In this document: positions 52,196 to 61,065 of the stretch, piece after piece
Numbering within the stretch: position 1 is the first letter of the stretch
Layout: every line of letters starts with the position of its first letter
Assembly: GCF_900116665.1 (NCBI RefSeq)
Contig: NZ_FPBK01000016.1
Coordinates: 1 to 64,000, forward strand
Direction of reading: 5' to 3'
Source of the DNA: Pustulibacterium marinum
GTDB lineage: Bacteria; Bacteroidota; Bacteroidia; Flavobacteriales; Flavobacteriaceae
Length of the DNA: 64,000 nucleotides
Translations under genes and position numbers: made by a program
Notes under the pieces: generated by a model
Told to the model about the DNA's origin: nothing
Database searches by the model: none
The model's input: the letters and a program-made list of their open reading frames with translations, nothing else

Positions 52196-54241
52196 ATGAA
52201 AATACAAATTCAAGAAGACAAATATATCCAAAGAGATATCAATTGGTTACGTTTTAACCATAGAGTTCTACAAGAAGCTAAAGACTTAAGAAACCCGTTA
52301 TTTGAACGTATTAAGTTTTTAGCTATTTTTTCTTCTAACCTAGATGAATATTTTAAAGTACGGGTTGCGAGCCTTCGTCAAATAAAGAAAATTGATAAGG
52401 ATACACGAAAAAAATTACAACTGCGTCCAAATAAAACGTTGAAAACTATACTACAAAACGTTCTAGAACAGCAGGAAGAATTTGGAACCATTTTAAACGA
52501 TCAAATTTTACCGGAACTCAATGAAAATGGTGTACACCTAATCAATTCGGAACAATATAACGATGTTCAAAAAGAATTTGTAACTAATTACTTCAAAAAG
52601 CATTGCAATCGATTAGAGATTTTTGACACTTCCACCCTATCTCCGCATTTAGAGGACGGTTCTTTATATTTTTCAGTTTATACAGAAGATGAAAATATCT
52701 ACATTGTAAAAATTCCTTCAGAAAATCGTTTTATAGAAATTCCAACTGATCAGAAAAACACCTATCAGTATACATTAATTGATGATATCGTTCAGTTTGA
52801 ATTAAAGCATATATTCAAGTCAAAAGAAGTTAAAGAAATAGGAGAAATTAAACTCTCTAGAGATGCGGAATTGTATTTGGAAGAGGATTATGAAGGCGAA
52901 CTAGCAGAACAAATTTACAAGGCTTTATCACAGCGAAATATAGGGCAACCTACACGTTTACTGTACGATAATAAAATTTCTAAAGAACATCAGAAATTAT
53001 TACGTAAAACACTCAAAGTGGGTAAAGTGGATATGATGCCTGGCGGAACGTATCATAATTTTAGTGATTTTATGAGTTTTCCAAACCCTACCGGTAATGC
53101 AGATTTAGAGTTTGAACCAAAACCACAACTAGATCATCCGGTGCTTTCAAAAGCAACAAATTATTTTGAAACTATTGGAGCTAAAGATCAATTGGTTCAT
53201 TTTCCGTATCAGAAATTCGATTATGTTAGTAACTTTCTAGCTCAAGCAGCAGAAGATAAAAATGTTACAGCTATAAAAATTTCGTTATATCGAATGGCGA
53301 AAGAATCAGCATTGAATTCTGCTTTATTAAAAGCGATAGAAAATGGTAAAGACGTAACTATTTTTGTAGAAGCCCAAGCTCGTTTTGATGAAGAAAATAA
53401 TATCAAATGGGGTAAAAAGTTCAGTGACAAAGGCGCCAAAGTAATTTACAGTATTCCTAATATAAAAGTGCATTCAAAAATCTTCTTAATTCAACGATTA
53501 GAGGATAATCAAACCAAAAATTACTGTTATATAGGAACTGGGAATTTCAACGCAAAAACGGCTACGGTTTATGCAGATCATGGTTTATTTACCGCAAATC
53601 CAAAAATTTCAGATGAACTTTGCAAAGTTTTTGAGGTTTTAGAAAGAGATTTGATTATTCCTAGAACCAAGCATTTATTGGTATCGCCGTTCAATACACG
53701 AAAAGAATTTGATACGCTGATTAATAATGAAATTGAAAATGCGCGTGCAGGTAAAAGAGCAAAAATTACCGCAAAAATGAATAGTTTGCACGACAGAAAA
53801 ATGATTTACAAATTATACGAAGCATCTCGTGAAGGCGTTGAAATTCGTCTATTGATTCGTGGATTTAGCTGTTTGGTTCCGGGTGTAGAAGGCTTAAGCG
53901 ATCATATTACCATGACAAGTATTGTAGATCGTTATTTAGAACACGGGAGAATTTATCTTTTTGAAAACGATGGTGATGAAATCATGTATACAGGTTCTGC
54001 GGATTGGATGCGTAGAAATTTAGATTACCGCATAGAAGTGCTTACGCCTATTTTAGATGATGACGTGAAAAATGAATTAAAAACGATATTCAAATTTCAG
54101 TTAAACGACAATCAAAAAGCTAGAGTTTGTGATGAAGATTTCACAAACAAATATGTAGAACAGAAACCTGGCGAAAAGGTAATTCGTTCACAATATGCTA
54201 TCTACAATTATTTAAAGGAAAAAGCCGAAAAAGCATCTTGA
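52196..54241 (+). CDS. ppk1: Polyphosphate kinase 1
   Basis: The 681-residue PLD-superfamily kinase makes polyphosphate from ATP. The N-terminal helical domain reads YIQRDINWLRFNHRVLQEAKDLRNPLFERIKFLAIFSSNLDEYFKVR. The autophosphorylated His is in NIKVHSKIFLIQRLED, and the second HxK site is in SLHDRKMIYKLYEAS. GTGNFNAKTATVYADHGLF and YTGSADWMRRNLDYRIEV are conserved. Ppk1 forms the stress-response polymer in the cytosol. No exopolyphosphatase gene (ppx) is in the window. Confidence 0.97.
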   Translation: MKIQIQEDKYIQRDINWLRFNHRVLQEAKDLRNPLFERIKFLAIFSSNLDEYFKVRVASLRQIKKIDKDTRKKLQLRPNKTLKTILQNVLEQQEEFGTILNDQILPELNENGVHLINSEQYNDVQKEFVTNYFKKHCNRLEIFDTSTLSPHLEDGSLYFSVYTEDENIYIVKIPSENRFIEIPTDQKNTYQYTLIDDIVQFELKHIFKSKEVKEIGEIKLSRDAELYLEEDYEGELAEQIYKALSQRNIGQPTRLLYDNKISKEHQKLLRKTLKVGKVDMMPGGTYHNFSDFMSFPNPTGNADLEFEPKPQLDHPVLSKATNYFETIGAKDQLVHFPYQKFDYVSNFLAQAAEDKNVTAIKISLYRMAKESALNSALLKAIENGKDVTIFVEAQARFDEENNIKWGKKFSDKGAKVIYSIPNIKVHSKIFLIQRLEDNQTKNYCYIGTGNFNAKTATVYADHGLFTANPKISDELCKVFEVLERDLIIPRTKHLLVSPFNTRKEFDTLINNEIENARAGKRAKITAKMNSLHDRKMIYKLYEASREGVEIRLLIRGFSCLVPGVEGLSDHITMTSIVDRYLEHGRIYLFENDGDEIMYTGSADWMRRNLDYRIEVLTPILDDDVKNELKTIFKFQLNDNQKARVCDEDFTNKYVEQKPGEKVIRSQYAIYNYLKEKAEKAS

Positions 54242-54278
54242 TTTGAGTAAATTTGACGTTTTAAAATAGTTTTCTATC

Positions 54279-55133
54279 ATGATAAAAGTACGCATTGCAG
54301 GAGTTCCAGAACATTTTAATATGCCTTGGCATATGGCTATTGAAGATGAAGCTTTTGAAAAAAGAGGTATTGATCTTGAATTTACCAACGTGCCAGAAGG
54401 AACCGGGAAAATGTGTCAAATGTTGCAAGATGAGGAAACTGATTTAACTATTATTCTTACCGAAGGAATTACAAAAGCAATTTCAGCCGGAAATCCTTCT
54501 AAAATTGTACAAGGTTTTATCGGCTCTCCTCTACTTTGGGGAATTCACGTAGCGGCTAATTCCAACTATACAGAACTTTCACAATTAAAAGGAACCAAAG
54601 CAGCCATTTCGCGTTTTGGTAGCGGAAGTCATCTTATGGCGTATGTAAACGCTGATAACCAAAACTGGAATATTGAATCTGATGTAGATTTTGAAGTCGT
54701 AAATACGCTAGATGGCGCTATTGAAGCTTTAACCAATGATACTGCTCAATATTTTATGTGGGAACGTTTTACTACAAAACCGGTGGTTGACAAAGGAATT
54801 TTTAGAAGAATTACCGATTGCCCAACGCCCTGGCCTTGTTTTGTGATTGCCGCAACGAATAAATTTATTGAAGAAAACGAAAACATTCTTGAGCATATTC
54901 TTGAAGTCATCAATACCTACACAGAAGAATTTAAGATCATTCCAAGCATTGATAGAAGTTTGGCAAACCGATACGAAATTCAGTTAGAAGATATTCAAGA
55001 TTGGTTAAGTATCACGGAGTGGAGTCAGGAACAATTGACTACTTCGGAAATCAATAATGTGTTGAAACAGCTTAAAAAACTGAACTTATTAGAGAAAAAC
55101 ATCACTGCTGACGATGTACTTTTTGAGCTATAA
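54279..55133 (+). CDS. Cytosolic solute-binding-like protein
   Basis: The 284-residue protein has the type II periplasmic-binding fold (NMT1/THI5-like). It begins VRIAGVPEHFNMPWHMAIEDEAFEKRGIDLEFTNVPEGTGKMCQMLQDEE, then LTEGITKAISAG, then GTKAAISRFGSGSHLMAYV, and YFMWERFTTKPVVDKG. There is no signal peptide or lipobox, so it stays in the cytosol, unlike most of its kin. No ABC permease or ATPase gene is nearby. A C-terminal helical extension of about 60 residues follows. It might be an enzyme or regulator in thiamine or sulfonate metabolism, but this is only family resemblance. Confidence 0.7.
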   Translation: MIKVRIAGVPEHFNMPWHMAIEDEAFEKRGIDLEFTNVPEGTGKMCQMLQDEETDLTIILTEGITKAISAGNPSKIVQGFIGSPLLWGIHVAANSNYTELSQLKGTKAAISRFGSGSHLMAYVNADNQNWNIESDVDFEVVNTLDGAIEALTNDTAQYFMWERFTTKPVVDKGIFRRITDCPTPWPCFVIAATNKFIEENENILEHILEVINTYTEEFKIIPSIDRSLANRYEIQLEDIQDWLSITEWSQEQLTTSEINNVLKQLKKLNLLEKNITADDVLFEL

Positions 55134-55212
55134 ACTTTAACAATCAAGATTTGATAAATCTTTTCAGATTTAATTTATTTGCAATCCATTCAAAACAAAT
55201 AAGTTACTTAGT

Positions 55213-55392
55213 ATGAAAAGATTTTTAATGATAGTTGGTTTAGTTTCTTTTTTTGGAATGACTTCTTGTAAATCGGGTTATTGCCCACGAAGTGGTTGTA
55301 ATCGTTATAGCAAGTCAATAGAGAAGCAATCTTTTGACGAAAAATTGCAAGAAGATGTTTGTATTTCAGAAGTAGAAAATACTAATTTTTAG
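55213..55392 (+). CDS. 59-residue lipoprotein
   Basis: The frame starts at the ATG 55213-55215. It encodes a lipoprotein signal (MKRFLMIVGLVSFFGMTSC), then KSGYCPRSGCNRYSKSIEKQ and a short tail. The CPRSGC pair could form a disulfide. Its end overlaps the stop of the convergent secreted-protein gene by 11 bases. Function is unknown. Small Cys-bearing lipoproteins of this shape recur in flavobacteria. Confidence 0.65.
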   Translation: MKRFLMIVGLVSFFGMTSCKSGYCPRSGCNRYSKSIEKQSFDEKLQEDVCISEVENTNF

Positions 55393-55972
55393 ATTTCGCT
55401 TCTGAAATTAAATCCCTCAAGCCAAACGGAATTTCAGGTAAATCCTCAATCCAATCTTTACCAAACTTTTGTGTAAGTTGATTGTACATTTTTTGATTTT
55501 GTTCTACTGCTTTTCTATAGCTAAACGGATCTACAACACAGTTTTCGGTAATTTTAGAAACTCCGTATTTATCATAGAAGACTTTCCACGCATCAGAAAT
55601 ATCATTTGTGAAACCATTAAAAATAAAGTGATTTACAGTTTCAGGTTTTGAAGCAACTTCTTTCTTTTGAAAATGTGTTTCTTCAAGCCGAATGATGATC
55701 GTATTTTTTCTGGCATTCATACGAACTGGATATATAGTGTACGCAGTAAAACCTTCACTCACAAAACTAAACTCATATTTTCCTTTTTCAGGAAGCGTGA
55801 TTTCAAAATCTTCTAATTTAGAAATGATTAGTTCTTCGTTGGTTTCTTTAATTTTAAAAACACCTTCAGAAAATTGAATAGCTGTTTTGGTATCAAAAGA
55901 AACTTTCACGGTAATAGGATTCGCAAAAGTTATGGATGAAAACAATAAAAAAGCAAGTATAGAAATTCTCAT
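55382..55972 (-). CDS. Secreted protein of unknown function
   Basis: The 196-residue protein has a signal peptide (MRISILAFLLFSSITFA). A beta-sandwich-like N-terminal half follows (KVSFDTKTAIQFSEGVFKIKETNEELI, then GKYEFSFVSEGFTAYTIYPVRM). The helical C-terminal half reads GFTNDISDAWKVFYDKYGVSKITENCVVDP, then NQLTQKFGKDWIEDLPEIPFGLRDL. I recognise no family. The N-terminal part resembles the carboxypeptidase-regulatory-like folds of other Bacteroidota secreted proteins. Confidence 0.75.
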   Translation of the reverse strand: MRISILAFLLFSSITFANPITVKVSFDTKTAIQFSEGVFKIKETNEELIISKLEDFEITLPEKGKYEFSFVSEGFTAYTIYPVRMNARKNTIIIRLEETHFQKKEVASKPETVNHFIFNGFTNDISDAWKVFYDKYGVSKITENCVVDPFSYRKAVEQNQKMYNQLTQKFGKDWIEDLPEIPFGLRDLISEAKSKN

Positions 55973-56072
55973 AATTAGAAAAGTTTTTTCTAAGATAGAT
56001 GATCTTCAGATAAAATTTTAGTAAAATGAGTGAAATACGCTTTTCGCTGAGTGTACAGATTTTTCCAATGAG

Positions 56073-56738
56073 TTACCAATCAATAGTTTCTAGATCTTTA
56101 GACTTTAAAAAAGTATTACATTGTGAAAAATGCTGATTTCCAAACCAATACCCTCTATTAGCGCTCAAAGGCGATGGATGCCCCGAAGTTAATACATGGT
56201 GTTTTTGTGTGTCAATTAACTTTACTTTCTTTTTAGCAAATCCGCCCCAAAGCAAGAAAACTACATCATTTTTGTGTTCGGAAACGGTTTTGATTACTGC
56301 ATCGGTAAAGGTTTCCCAACCTTTGTTTTGATGACTTCCTGCTTGGTGCGCTCTTACAGTCAGCGTTGCGTTGAGCAATAAGACTCCTTGATCCGCCCAA
56401 CGTTCCAAATTTCCGCTTTTAGGATAAGGTTTTCCCAAATCGGTTTCAATTTCTTTAAAAATATTAATCAGCGAAGGCGGATGCGCAATTTCATCATGTA
56501 CAGAAAAGCATAATCCGTTAGCTTGGTTGGGTCCGTGGTATGGATCTTGCCCAATAATTACTACCTTTAAGTTTTCAAAAGTACAGTGATCAAAAGCAGC
56601 AAAAATCTCCTTCCCTTTTGGGTAACAGGTTTGTGTTTGGTACTCCTGTTTTACAAATTCTGTTAACTGTTCAAAATACGGTTTTTCAAATTCAGGTTGT
56701 AAATATTGTTTCCAGCTTTCGTCTATCTGTACGTTCAT
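56073..56738 (-). CDS. ung: Uracil-DNA glycosylase
   Basis: Family 1 UDG removes uracil from DNA. The 221-residue protein has the water-activating motif GQDPYHGPNQANGLCFSV with Asp65 and His68. The DNA-binding loop has HPSPLSANRG in SGHPSPLSANRGYWFGNQHF. LLLNATLTVRAHQAGSHQNKGWE is also conserved. It is leftward and divergent from mutS2, which is also a DNA-maintenance gene. Confidence 0.97.
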   Translation of the reverse strand: MNVQIDESWKQYLQPEFEKPYFEQLTEFVKQEYQTQTCYPKGKEIFAAFDHCTFENLKVVIIGQDPYHGPNQANGLCFSVHDEIAHPPSLINIFKEIETDLGKPYPKSGNLERWADQGVLLLNATLTVRAHQAGSHQNKGWETFTDAVIKTVSEHKNDVVFLLWGGFAKKKVKLIDTQKHHVLTSGHPSPLSANRGYWFGNQHFSQCNTFLKSKDLETIDW

Positions 56739-56788
56739 TAGATTTTAATTATTTTTGTACGGCTATAAAATTAGCATAAAATTTTTCA

Positions 56789-58960
56789 ATGCAGAAAATA
56801 CATCAAAAGACATTACAAGATTTAGAGTTTGCCACGGTTTTAGAGCAGGTTTCGGACTATTGTATTACCGAATTAGGAAAAGAGGCAGCACTCAAAATTA
56901 CTCCATTTCATAAAGAAGAAAAATTATTTGATTCTTTACATCAAACCAGTGAATATGTGGCTTCATTCGCTAACGAAAATACTATTCCAAACCATGGTTT
57001 TGATGCCATTACAGAAGAATTGAAGCTTTTACGAATAGAAAATACTCAGATTGAAATTGGCGGTTTTAGAAAAATGAACAACCTTTCTAAAGTAGCAAAC
57101 ACGCATTTGGTGTTTTTCAAGAAGTTTCATGAATATTACCCCACGCTTTTTAAGTTAGCTGATAGTATAGAGTACACCACAGAAATTTCGAAACAAATAG
57201 ACGGTATTATTGACCGTTTTGGAGAAATTAAAGATGATGCCTCGGCTGAATTGTTACATATTCGTCGTGCTATGAATGGCGTAAAAGGGAAAATCAACCA
57301 GAGTTTTAATTCGGCTCTGAGCATGTACAACAGCGCCGGATATTTAGATGATATTCGTGAAACTGTGGTAGAAAACCGTAGAGTTTTAGCGGTGAAAGCC
57401 ATGTATCGTAAACGCGTGCAGGGAACTGCATTGGGTTCTTCTAAAACCGGAAGCATCACCTATGTAGAGCCAAGAGCTACGGAACAGTTTACGCGTGAAC
57501 TCATTAATTTACAGTTTGATGAGCGAGAAGAAATTAATAAAATTCTAAAAGATCTAACCAATTTTGTACGTCCGTTTGCACCACTTTTGATGGAGTATCA
57601 AGAGTTTTTAACCACTATTGATATTCTTTCGGCGAAGGCAAAATATGCTGAAAGTATGGATGCAGTTTTACCTAAAATCTCGGAAGAACGTCGTTTCTTT
57701 ATTCGTGATGCCTACCATCCGCTACTCTATCTATCTAATAAGAAGAAACAGAAGCCAACGTATCCACAAACCATTGAACTTAGTAGTGATAACCGAATTA
57801 TTGTGATTTCTGGACCAAATGCTGGTGGTAAATCTATTACCTTAAAAACCATTGGTCTGTTGCAGTTAATGTTGCAAAGTGGAATGCTATTGCCGGTTCA
57901 TGAGCGTAGTGAAGTGTGTTTGTTTGATAGAGTGCTTACAGATATCGGAGACAACCAATCTATTGAAAACCATTTAAGTACGTATAGTTATCGATTGAAA
58001 AATATGAATTATTTCTTGCGAAAGTGTAATGCTAAAACCTTATTCCTGATTGATGAATTTGGTACCGGATCAGATCCTGAATTGGGTGGTGCTTTGGCTG
58101 AAACTTTTTTAGAAGAATTTTACCACCGTGGAGCTTTTGGTGTGATTACTACGCATTATGCCAACTTGAAAATGTTGGCGAATGAATTGCCACACGCTAG
58201 CAATGCGAATATGTTGTTCGATAGAAAATCATTAGAACCAGAATTCAAACTGATTATTGGGGAAGCCGGAAGTTCATTTACATTTGAAGTTGCTCAAAAA
58301 AATGGAATTCCGTATAGTTTGATCAATCGTGCGAAGAAGAAAATAGAACGTGGTAAAGTCCGTTTTGATGCTACGATTGCCAAACTTCAAAAAGAACGTA
58401 GCAAGCTAGAGAAAACGTCTACACAATTGGCTTCCGAAGAAAGTAAAAAGCGTGAAGAAGCCAAGCGTTTAGAAGGTTTGAATGAGAAAATTCAAACTAA
58501 ATTAGAAAGTTATCAACAGTTATACGATCATAACCAACGCATGATTTATCTGGGAAATAAGGTAAATGATGCTGCGGAGCGTTATTTCTACACCAAAAAG
58601 AAAAGACCTATGATTTCGGAACTACTAAAAATAGTAGAAACCGAAAATAGCAAACGAAAAGTAAAGAGTAAAGAAGAAAAGCAAGAAACTAAAAAGCTGA
58701 AAACGGTTGTTGCTAAAGAGGTTGAGAAAAAGGTAGAAGTGATTCGTGAAAAGAAAAAAGAAGAAAAGAAACAGGAAATAAAACAAGAGAAACTAAAACC
58801 AAAACATACTTTTAAAGTCGGTGATCGTGTGCGTTTGCCAGACGGAAAAGCAGTGGGAACCATTGATGCTATTGAACGCAAAAAAGCGATTATTAATTAT
58901 GGATTGTTCACAACCAACGTAGCTTTGGATCAATTGGAATTAGTACAAGCCAAAAAGTAA
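56789..58960 (+). CDS. mutS2: MutS2 ATPase without Smr domain
   Basis: The 723-residue protein shows the MutS2 core and clamp at about 1-300 and the ATPase from about 330, with Walker A SGPNAGGKSITLK (341-353), Walker B LFLIDEFGTGSDPELGG, and the ABC-type ADIGDNQ equivalent LTDIGDNQSIENHLSTY. The C-terminus is a Lys/Glu-rich coiled linker and an SH3-like/KOW-type end (FKVGDRVRLPDGKAVGTIDAIERKKAIINYG). The Smr nuclease domain of Bacillus MutS2 is absent. Roles proposed for the family are suppression of recombination and rescue of collided ribosomes. The next gene overlaps its stop by one base. Confidence 0.9.
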   Translation: MQKIHQKTLQDLEFATVLEQVSDYCITELGKEAALKITPFHKEEKLFDSLHQTSEYVASFANENTIPNHGFDAITEELKLLRIENTQIEIGGFRKMNNLSKVANTHLVFFKKFHEYYPTLFKLADSIEYTTEISKQIDGIIDRFGEIKDDASAELLHIRRAMNGVKGKINQSFNSALSMYNSAGYLDDIRETVVENRRVLAVKAMYRKRVQGTALGSSKTGSITYVEPRATEQFTRELINLQFDEREEINKILKDLTNFVRPFAPLLMEYQEFLTTIDILSAKAKYAESMDAVLPKISEERRFFIRDAYHPLLYLSNKKKQKPTYPQTIELSSDNRIIVISGPNAGGKSITLKTIGLLQLMLQSGMLLPVHERSEVCLFDRVLTDIGDNQSIENHLSTYSYRLKNMNYFLRKCNAKTLFLIDEFGTGSDPELGGALAETFLEEFYHRGAFGVITTHYANLKMLANELPHASNANMLFDRKSLEPEFKLIIGEAGSSFTFEVAQKNGIPYSLINRAKKKIERGKVRFDATIAKLQKERSKLEKTSTQLASEESKKREEAKRLEGLNEKIQTKLESYQQLYDHNQRMIYLGNKVNDAAERYFYTKKKRPMISELLKIVETENSKRKVKSKEEKQETKKLKTVVAKEVEKKVEVIREKKKEEKKQEIKQEKLKPKHTFKVGDRVRLPDGKAVGTIDAIERKKAIINYGLFTTNVALDQLELVQAKK

Positions 58961-59379
58961 TGGAATTACCAAAAGGAAAACATATTGTGCTGTTTGACGG
59001 TGTTTGCAATTTATGCGATGCTGCGGTGCAACGTATTATTACACATGATAAAAAAGATTTGTACCGTTTTGCTTCTTTGCAAAGTGAATTAGGACAACAA
59101 TTGCTCAAAGAACGAGGTATTGACACCAAAGAAATTGATTCCATCATTTTGATAATTCCGGGAGAAGCTTATTATATCAAAGCTGATGCTGCTTTGGAAA
59201 TAGCCAAAAACATGGGAAGTTGGTACACTGCCTTAGGATTTACAAAAAGTGTACTTTCCTCCTCTTTTACCAATTGGGTGTATGATTTTATTGCCAAAAA
59301 CAGGTACAAATGGTACGGTAAAAAAGAAGCATGCATGATCCCAACACCAGAATTAAAAGCTAAATTTTTAGATACCTAA
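58960..59379 (+). CDS. DCC-family thiol-disulfide oxidoreductase (DUF393)
   Basis: The 139-residue protein begins LPKGKHIVLFDGVCNLCDAAVQRIITHDKKDLYRFASLQSELG, with the CNLC active site of the DCC family. IILIIPGEAYYIKADAALEIAKNMG and YDFIAKNRYKWYGKKEACMIPTPELKAKF complete it. These thioredoxin-like proteins probably handle disulfides or other redox chemistry in the cytosol. Its ATG overlaps the mutS2 stop (TAATG), so translation is coupled. Confidence 0.88.
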   Translation: MELPKGKHIVLFDGVCNLCDAAVQRIITHDKKDLYRFASLQSELGQQLLKERGIDTKEIDSIILIIPGEAYYIKADAALEIAKNMGSWYTALGFTKSVLSSSFTNWVYDFIAKNRYKWYGKKEACMIPTPELKAKFLDT

Positions 59380-59394
59380 AATCAAACCGAAAAC

Positions 59395-59877
59395 ATGAAA
59401 AAACTTCCACATAATGAATATGTAGCTGTTGTACGCAACACGCCTTTAATTTCTATTGATTTAGTGATTGAAGATGCTGACGGAAAAATTCTATTAGGCT
59501 ATCGAAAAAATAATCCAGCACGTGATACTTGGTTTGTTCCGGGTGGTGTGATTCGTAAAAACGAACTTTTTATAGATGCATTCAAAAGAATTACGGAAGC
59601 TGAATTAGGTTCTGCTTTAGCTTTTGAAGAAGCTACTTATATTGGATTGTATGAGCATTTATACGAAACCAATTTCGCTGATTTGGATAATTTTGGAACA
59701 CATTACATAGTAAATGCTTTCAAAATCAAAATGAAAACCAAAGCAGAAGAATTACCAGAAAGTCAACATTCTGATTATTGGTGGGCAACAAAAGAAGAGT
59801 TACTCAACCATGAGAAAGTTCATATCAATTCCAAGAATTATTTTAACGGTTATAAACCATTCAGTAATCGAAAATAA
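59395..59877 (+). CDS. Nudix hydrolase (GDP-mannose mannosyl hydrolase-like)
   Basis: The 160-residue protein resembles GDP-mannose hydrolases (Gmm). YVAVVRNTPLISIDLVIEDADGKILLGYRKNNPARDTWFVPGG is the start. The altered Nudix box GGVIRKNELFIDAFKRITEAELG has R-I-T-E-A-E-L-G in place of REUXEEXG, as in the Gmm branch. Gmm enzymes attack the sugar carbon and release sugar plus GDP. The sugar nucleotide used here is unknown. It lies 15 bases after the DCC gene. Confidence 0.85.
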   Translation: MKKLPHNEYVAVVRNTPLISIDLVIEDADGKILLGYRKNNPARDTWFVPGGVIRKNELFIDAFKRITEAELGSALAFEEATYIGLYEHLYETNFADLDNFGTHYIVNAFKIKMKTKAEELPESQHSDYWWATKEELLNHEKVHINSKNYFNGYKPFSNRK

Positions 59878-59881
59878 AAAG

Positions 59882-59912
59882 AAAGGCTTATGAGCAATCG
59901 TAAGCTTTTTTT
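59882..59912. terminator. Terminator between the Nudix gene and a convergent gene
   Basis: GCTTATGA (59886-59893), a GCAA tetraloop and TCGTAAGC (59898-59905) form an 8-bp stem, with A and T runs on the two sides. The convergent gene's stop codon is within the T-run. Confidence 0.8.
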
Positions 59913-61062
59913 AATTGTACATGTTGAAATATACGATGTATAAAATGCTGGAAACGATGATTCCTATCATAAAAACAGCATAGGTAACTTGTAAAATTCG
60001 GTATTTCTTGGCCACTACTTTTCCTAAATAATACAAGTCTTTTGAAAGCGATTTGTAAATATATTCATCATCATTTAAGAGTTGTTCCATAGCCCATTCA
60101 AATTCCTGGACTTTCATTCGATAGAAATTTCCGAAGAACAATAAGTTTACGTTCTTATTCTTTACTTGTTCTTTTGTAAACGTGCCAACCGTTATTCGAG
60201 GCCTTGTAGCGATGATGGAAAGTATGATGGAAGCTACCGTAAATCCTAAAAACACCAAAGAAGGAACGTATAAAAATGCATTGGAAGGATTATCTAACTT
60301 CGGAAAGATACGAGAGAAAATAATAGAAATCACAATAGAATTCACTGTTAAAATGATATGCGCCTTTCTATCGGCATTATCACTCAAAGATATATGATTG
60401 CGTAACGTGGTTCTAAAAACGGTATCTCTCCCTTTATCTATTTTTTTGACTTTAGCTGTTTTATTTTTCTTGGAAGTTTTTGTTGATTTAAGTACAGAAA
60501 TAAAATTCAATTTTAATTGTGAATTCCATGTCTTTAGCGCTTCATCAGAATAAAAGTGATGTTTTGTGAAAAATGAGTGAACATATGTATTCCATTCTTG
60601 TTTAGAAAATTCTTGCCCTTTAACCAAATTTGTTTCTTCCTTCCAAAGAGTAGAAATTTCATCAAAATTTTTAGAAGCTAAAAATGAAAAAGCAGCATCC
60701 TGTATTATCTTTTGCAAATAGTTTTCAGGAACTGCATCCAATTTGGTCGCCTTAATAAATGTTAGAATAGAATCAATTCTTTCTACAGAAATACTCTGTT
60801 CCTTTAAAAAAGCTTCTGCAATGCTAATAGACTTATTTCCGGCATTTTCAAAATCTTCGTAATATCCTATTTGATGAAACCACAACGCTATTTTTAGATC
60901 TTCAATAACTGTCTTTTCTAAAGTAGTTTCTACCTTGAGAATATCATCAAGAAAAGTTTGTAATTGTACAATTAACCCGTAATTATGAAACAAAAAGAAC
61001 GAATTATAATTCTTGTTATAATATTGATTTACATATATTTTTGAGCTCCTAAGTAAATTCAT
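59911..61062 (-). CDS. DUF5706/PycTM-like membrane protein with degenerate HD domain
   Basis: The 383-residue protein has two parts. The N-terminal 200 residues follow an HD-phosphohydrolase plan, but the metal residues are largely lost. FHNYGLIVQL has Leu30 where the usual YHNxxHT has His. WFHQIGYYEDF has Gln64 where the HD Asp should be. QDAAFSFLASKNF keeps only the first Asp of DADL. The C-terminal part resembles DUF5706 (the Pycsar effector membrane domain), with three transmembrane segments at about 238-255, 263-286 and 355-380 and a cytosolic helix pair between. Pycsar effectors open or damage the membrane on sensing cCMP or cUMP, but no cyclase gene is near. It may be a chromosomal relative with another role. 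It lies 3 bases after the partner gene. Confidence 0.65.
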   Translation of the reverse strand: MNLLRSSKIYVNQYYNKNYNSFFLFHNYGLIVQLQTFLDDILKVETTLEKTVIEDLKIALWFHQIGYYEDFENAGNKSISIAEAFLKEQSISVERIDSILTFIKATKLDAVPENYLQKIIQDAAFSFLASKNFDEISTLWKEETNLVKGQEFSKQEWNTYVHSFFTKHHFYSDEALKTWNSQLKLNFISVLKSTKTSKKNKTAKVKKIDKGRDTVFRTTLRNHISLSDNADRKAHIILTVNSIVISIIFSRIFPKLDNPSNAFLYVPSLVFLGFTVASIILSIIATRPRITVGTFTKEQVKNKNVNLLFFGNFYRMKVQEFEWAMEQLLNDDEYIYKSLSKDLYYLGKVVAKKYRILQVTYAVFMIGIIVSSILYIVYFNMYN

Positions 61063-61065
61063 GCT

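Noticed and set aside
55146-55162. AAGATTT-GAT-AAATCTT as a terminator after the solute-binding-like gene
   Set aside because: The stem is AT-rich and only two T residues follow it, so it is too weak to call.
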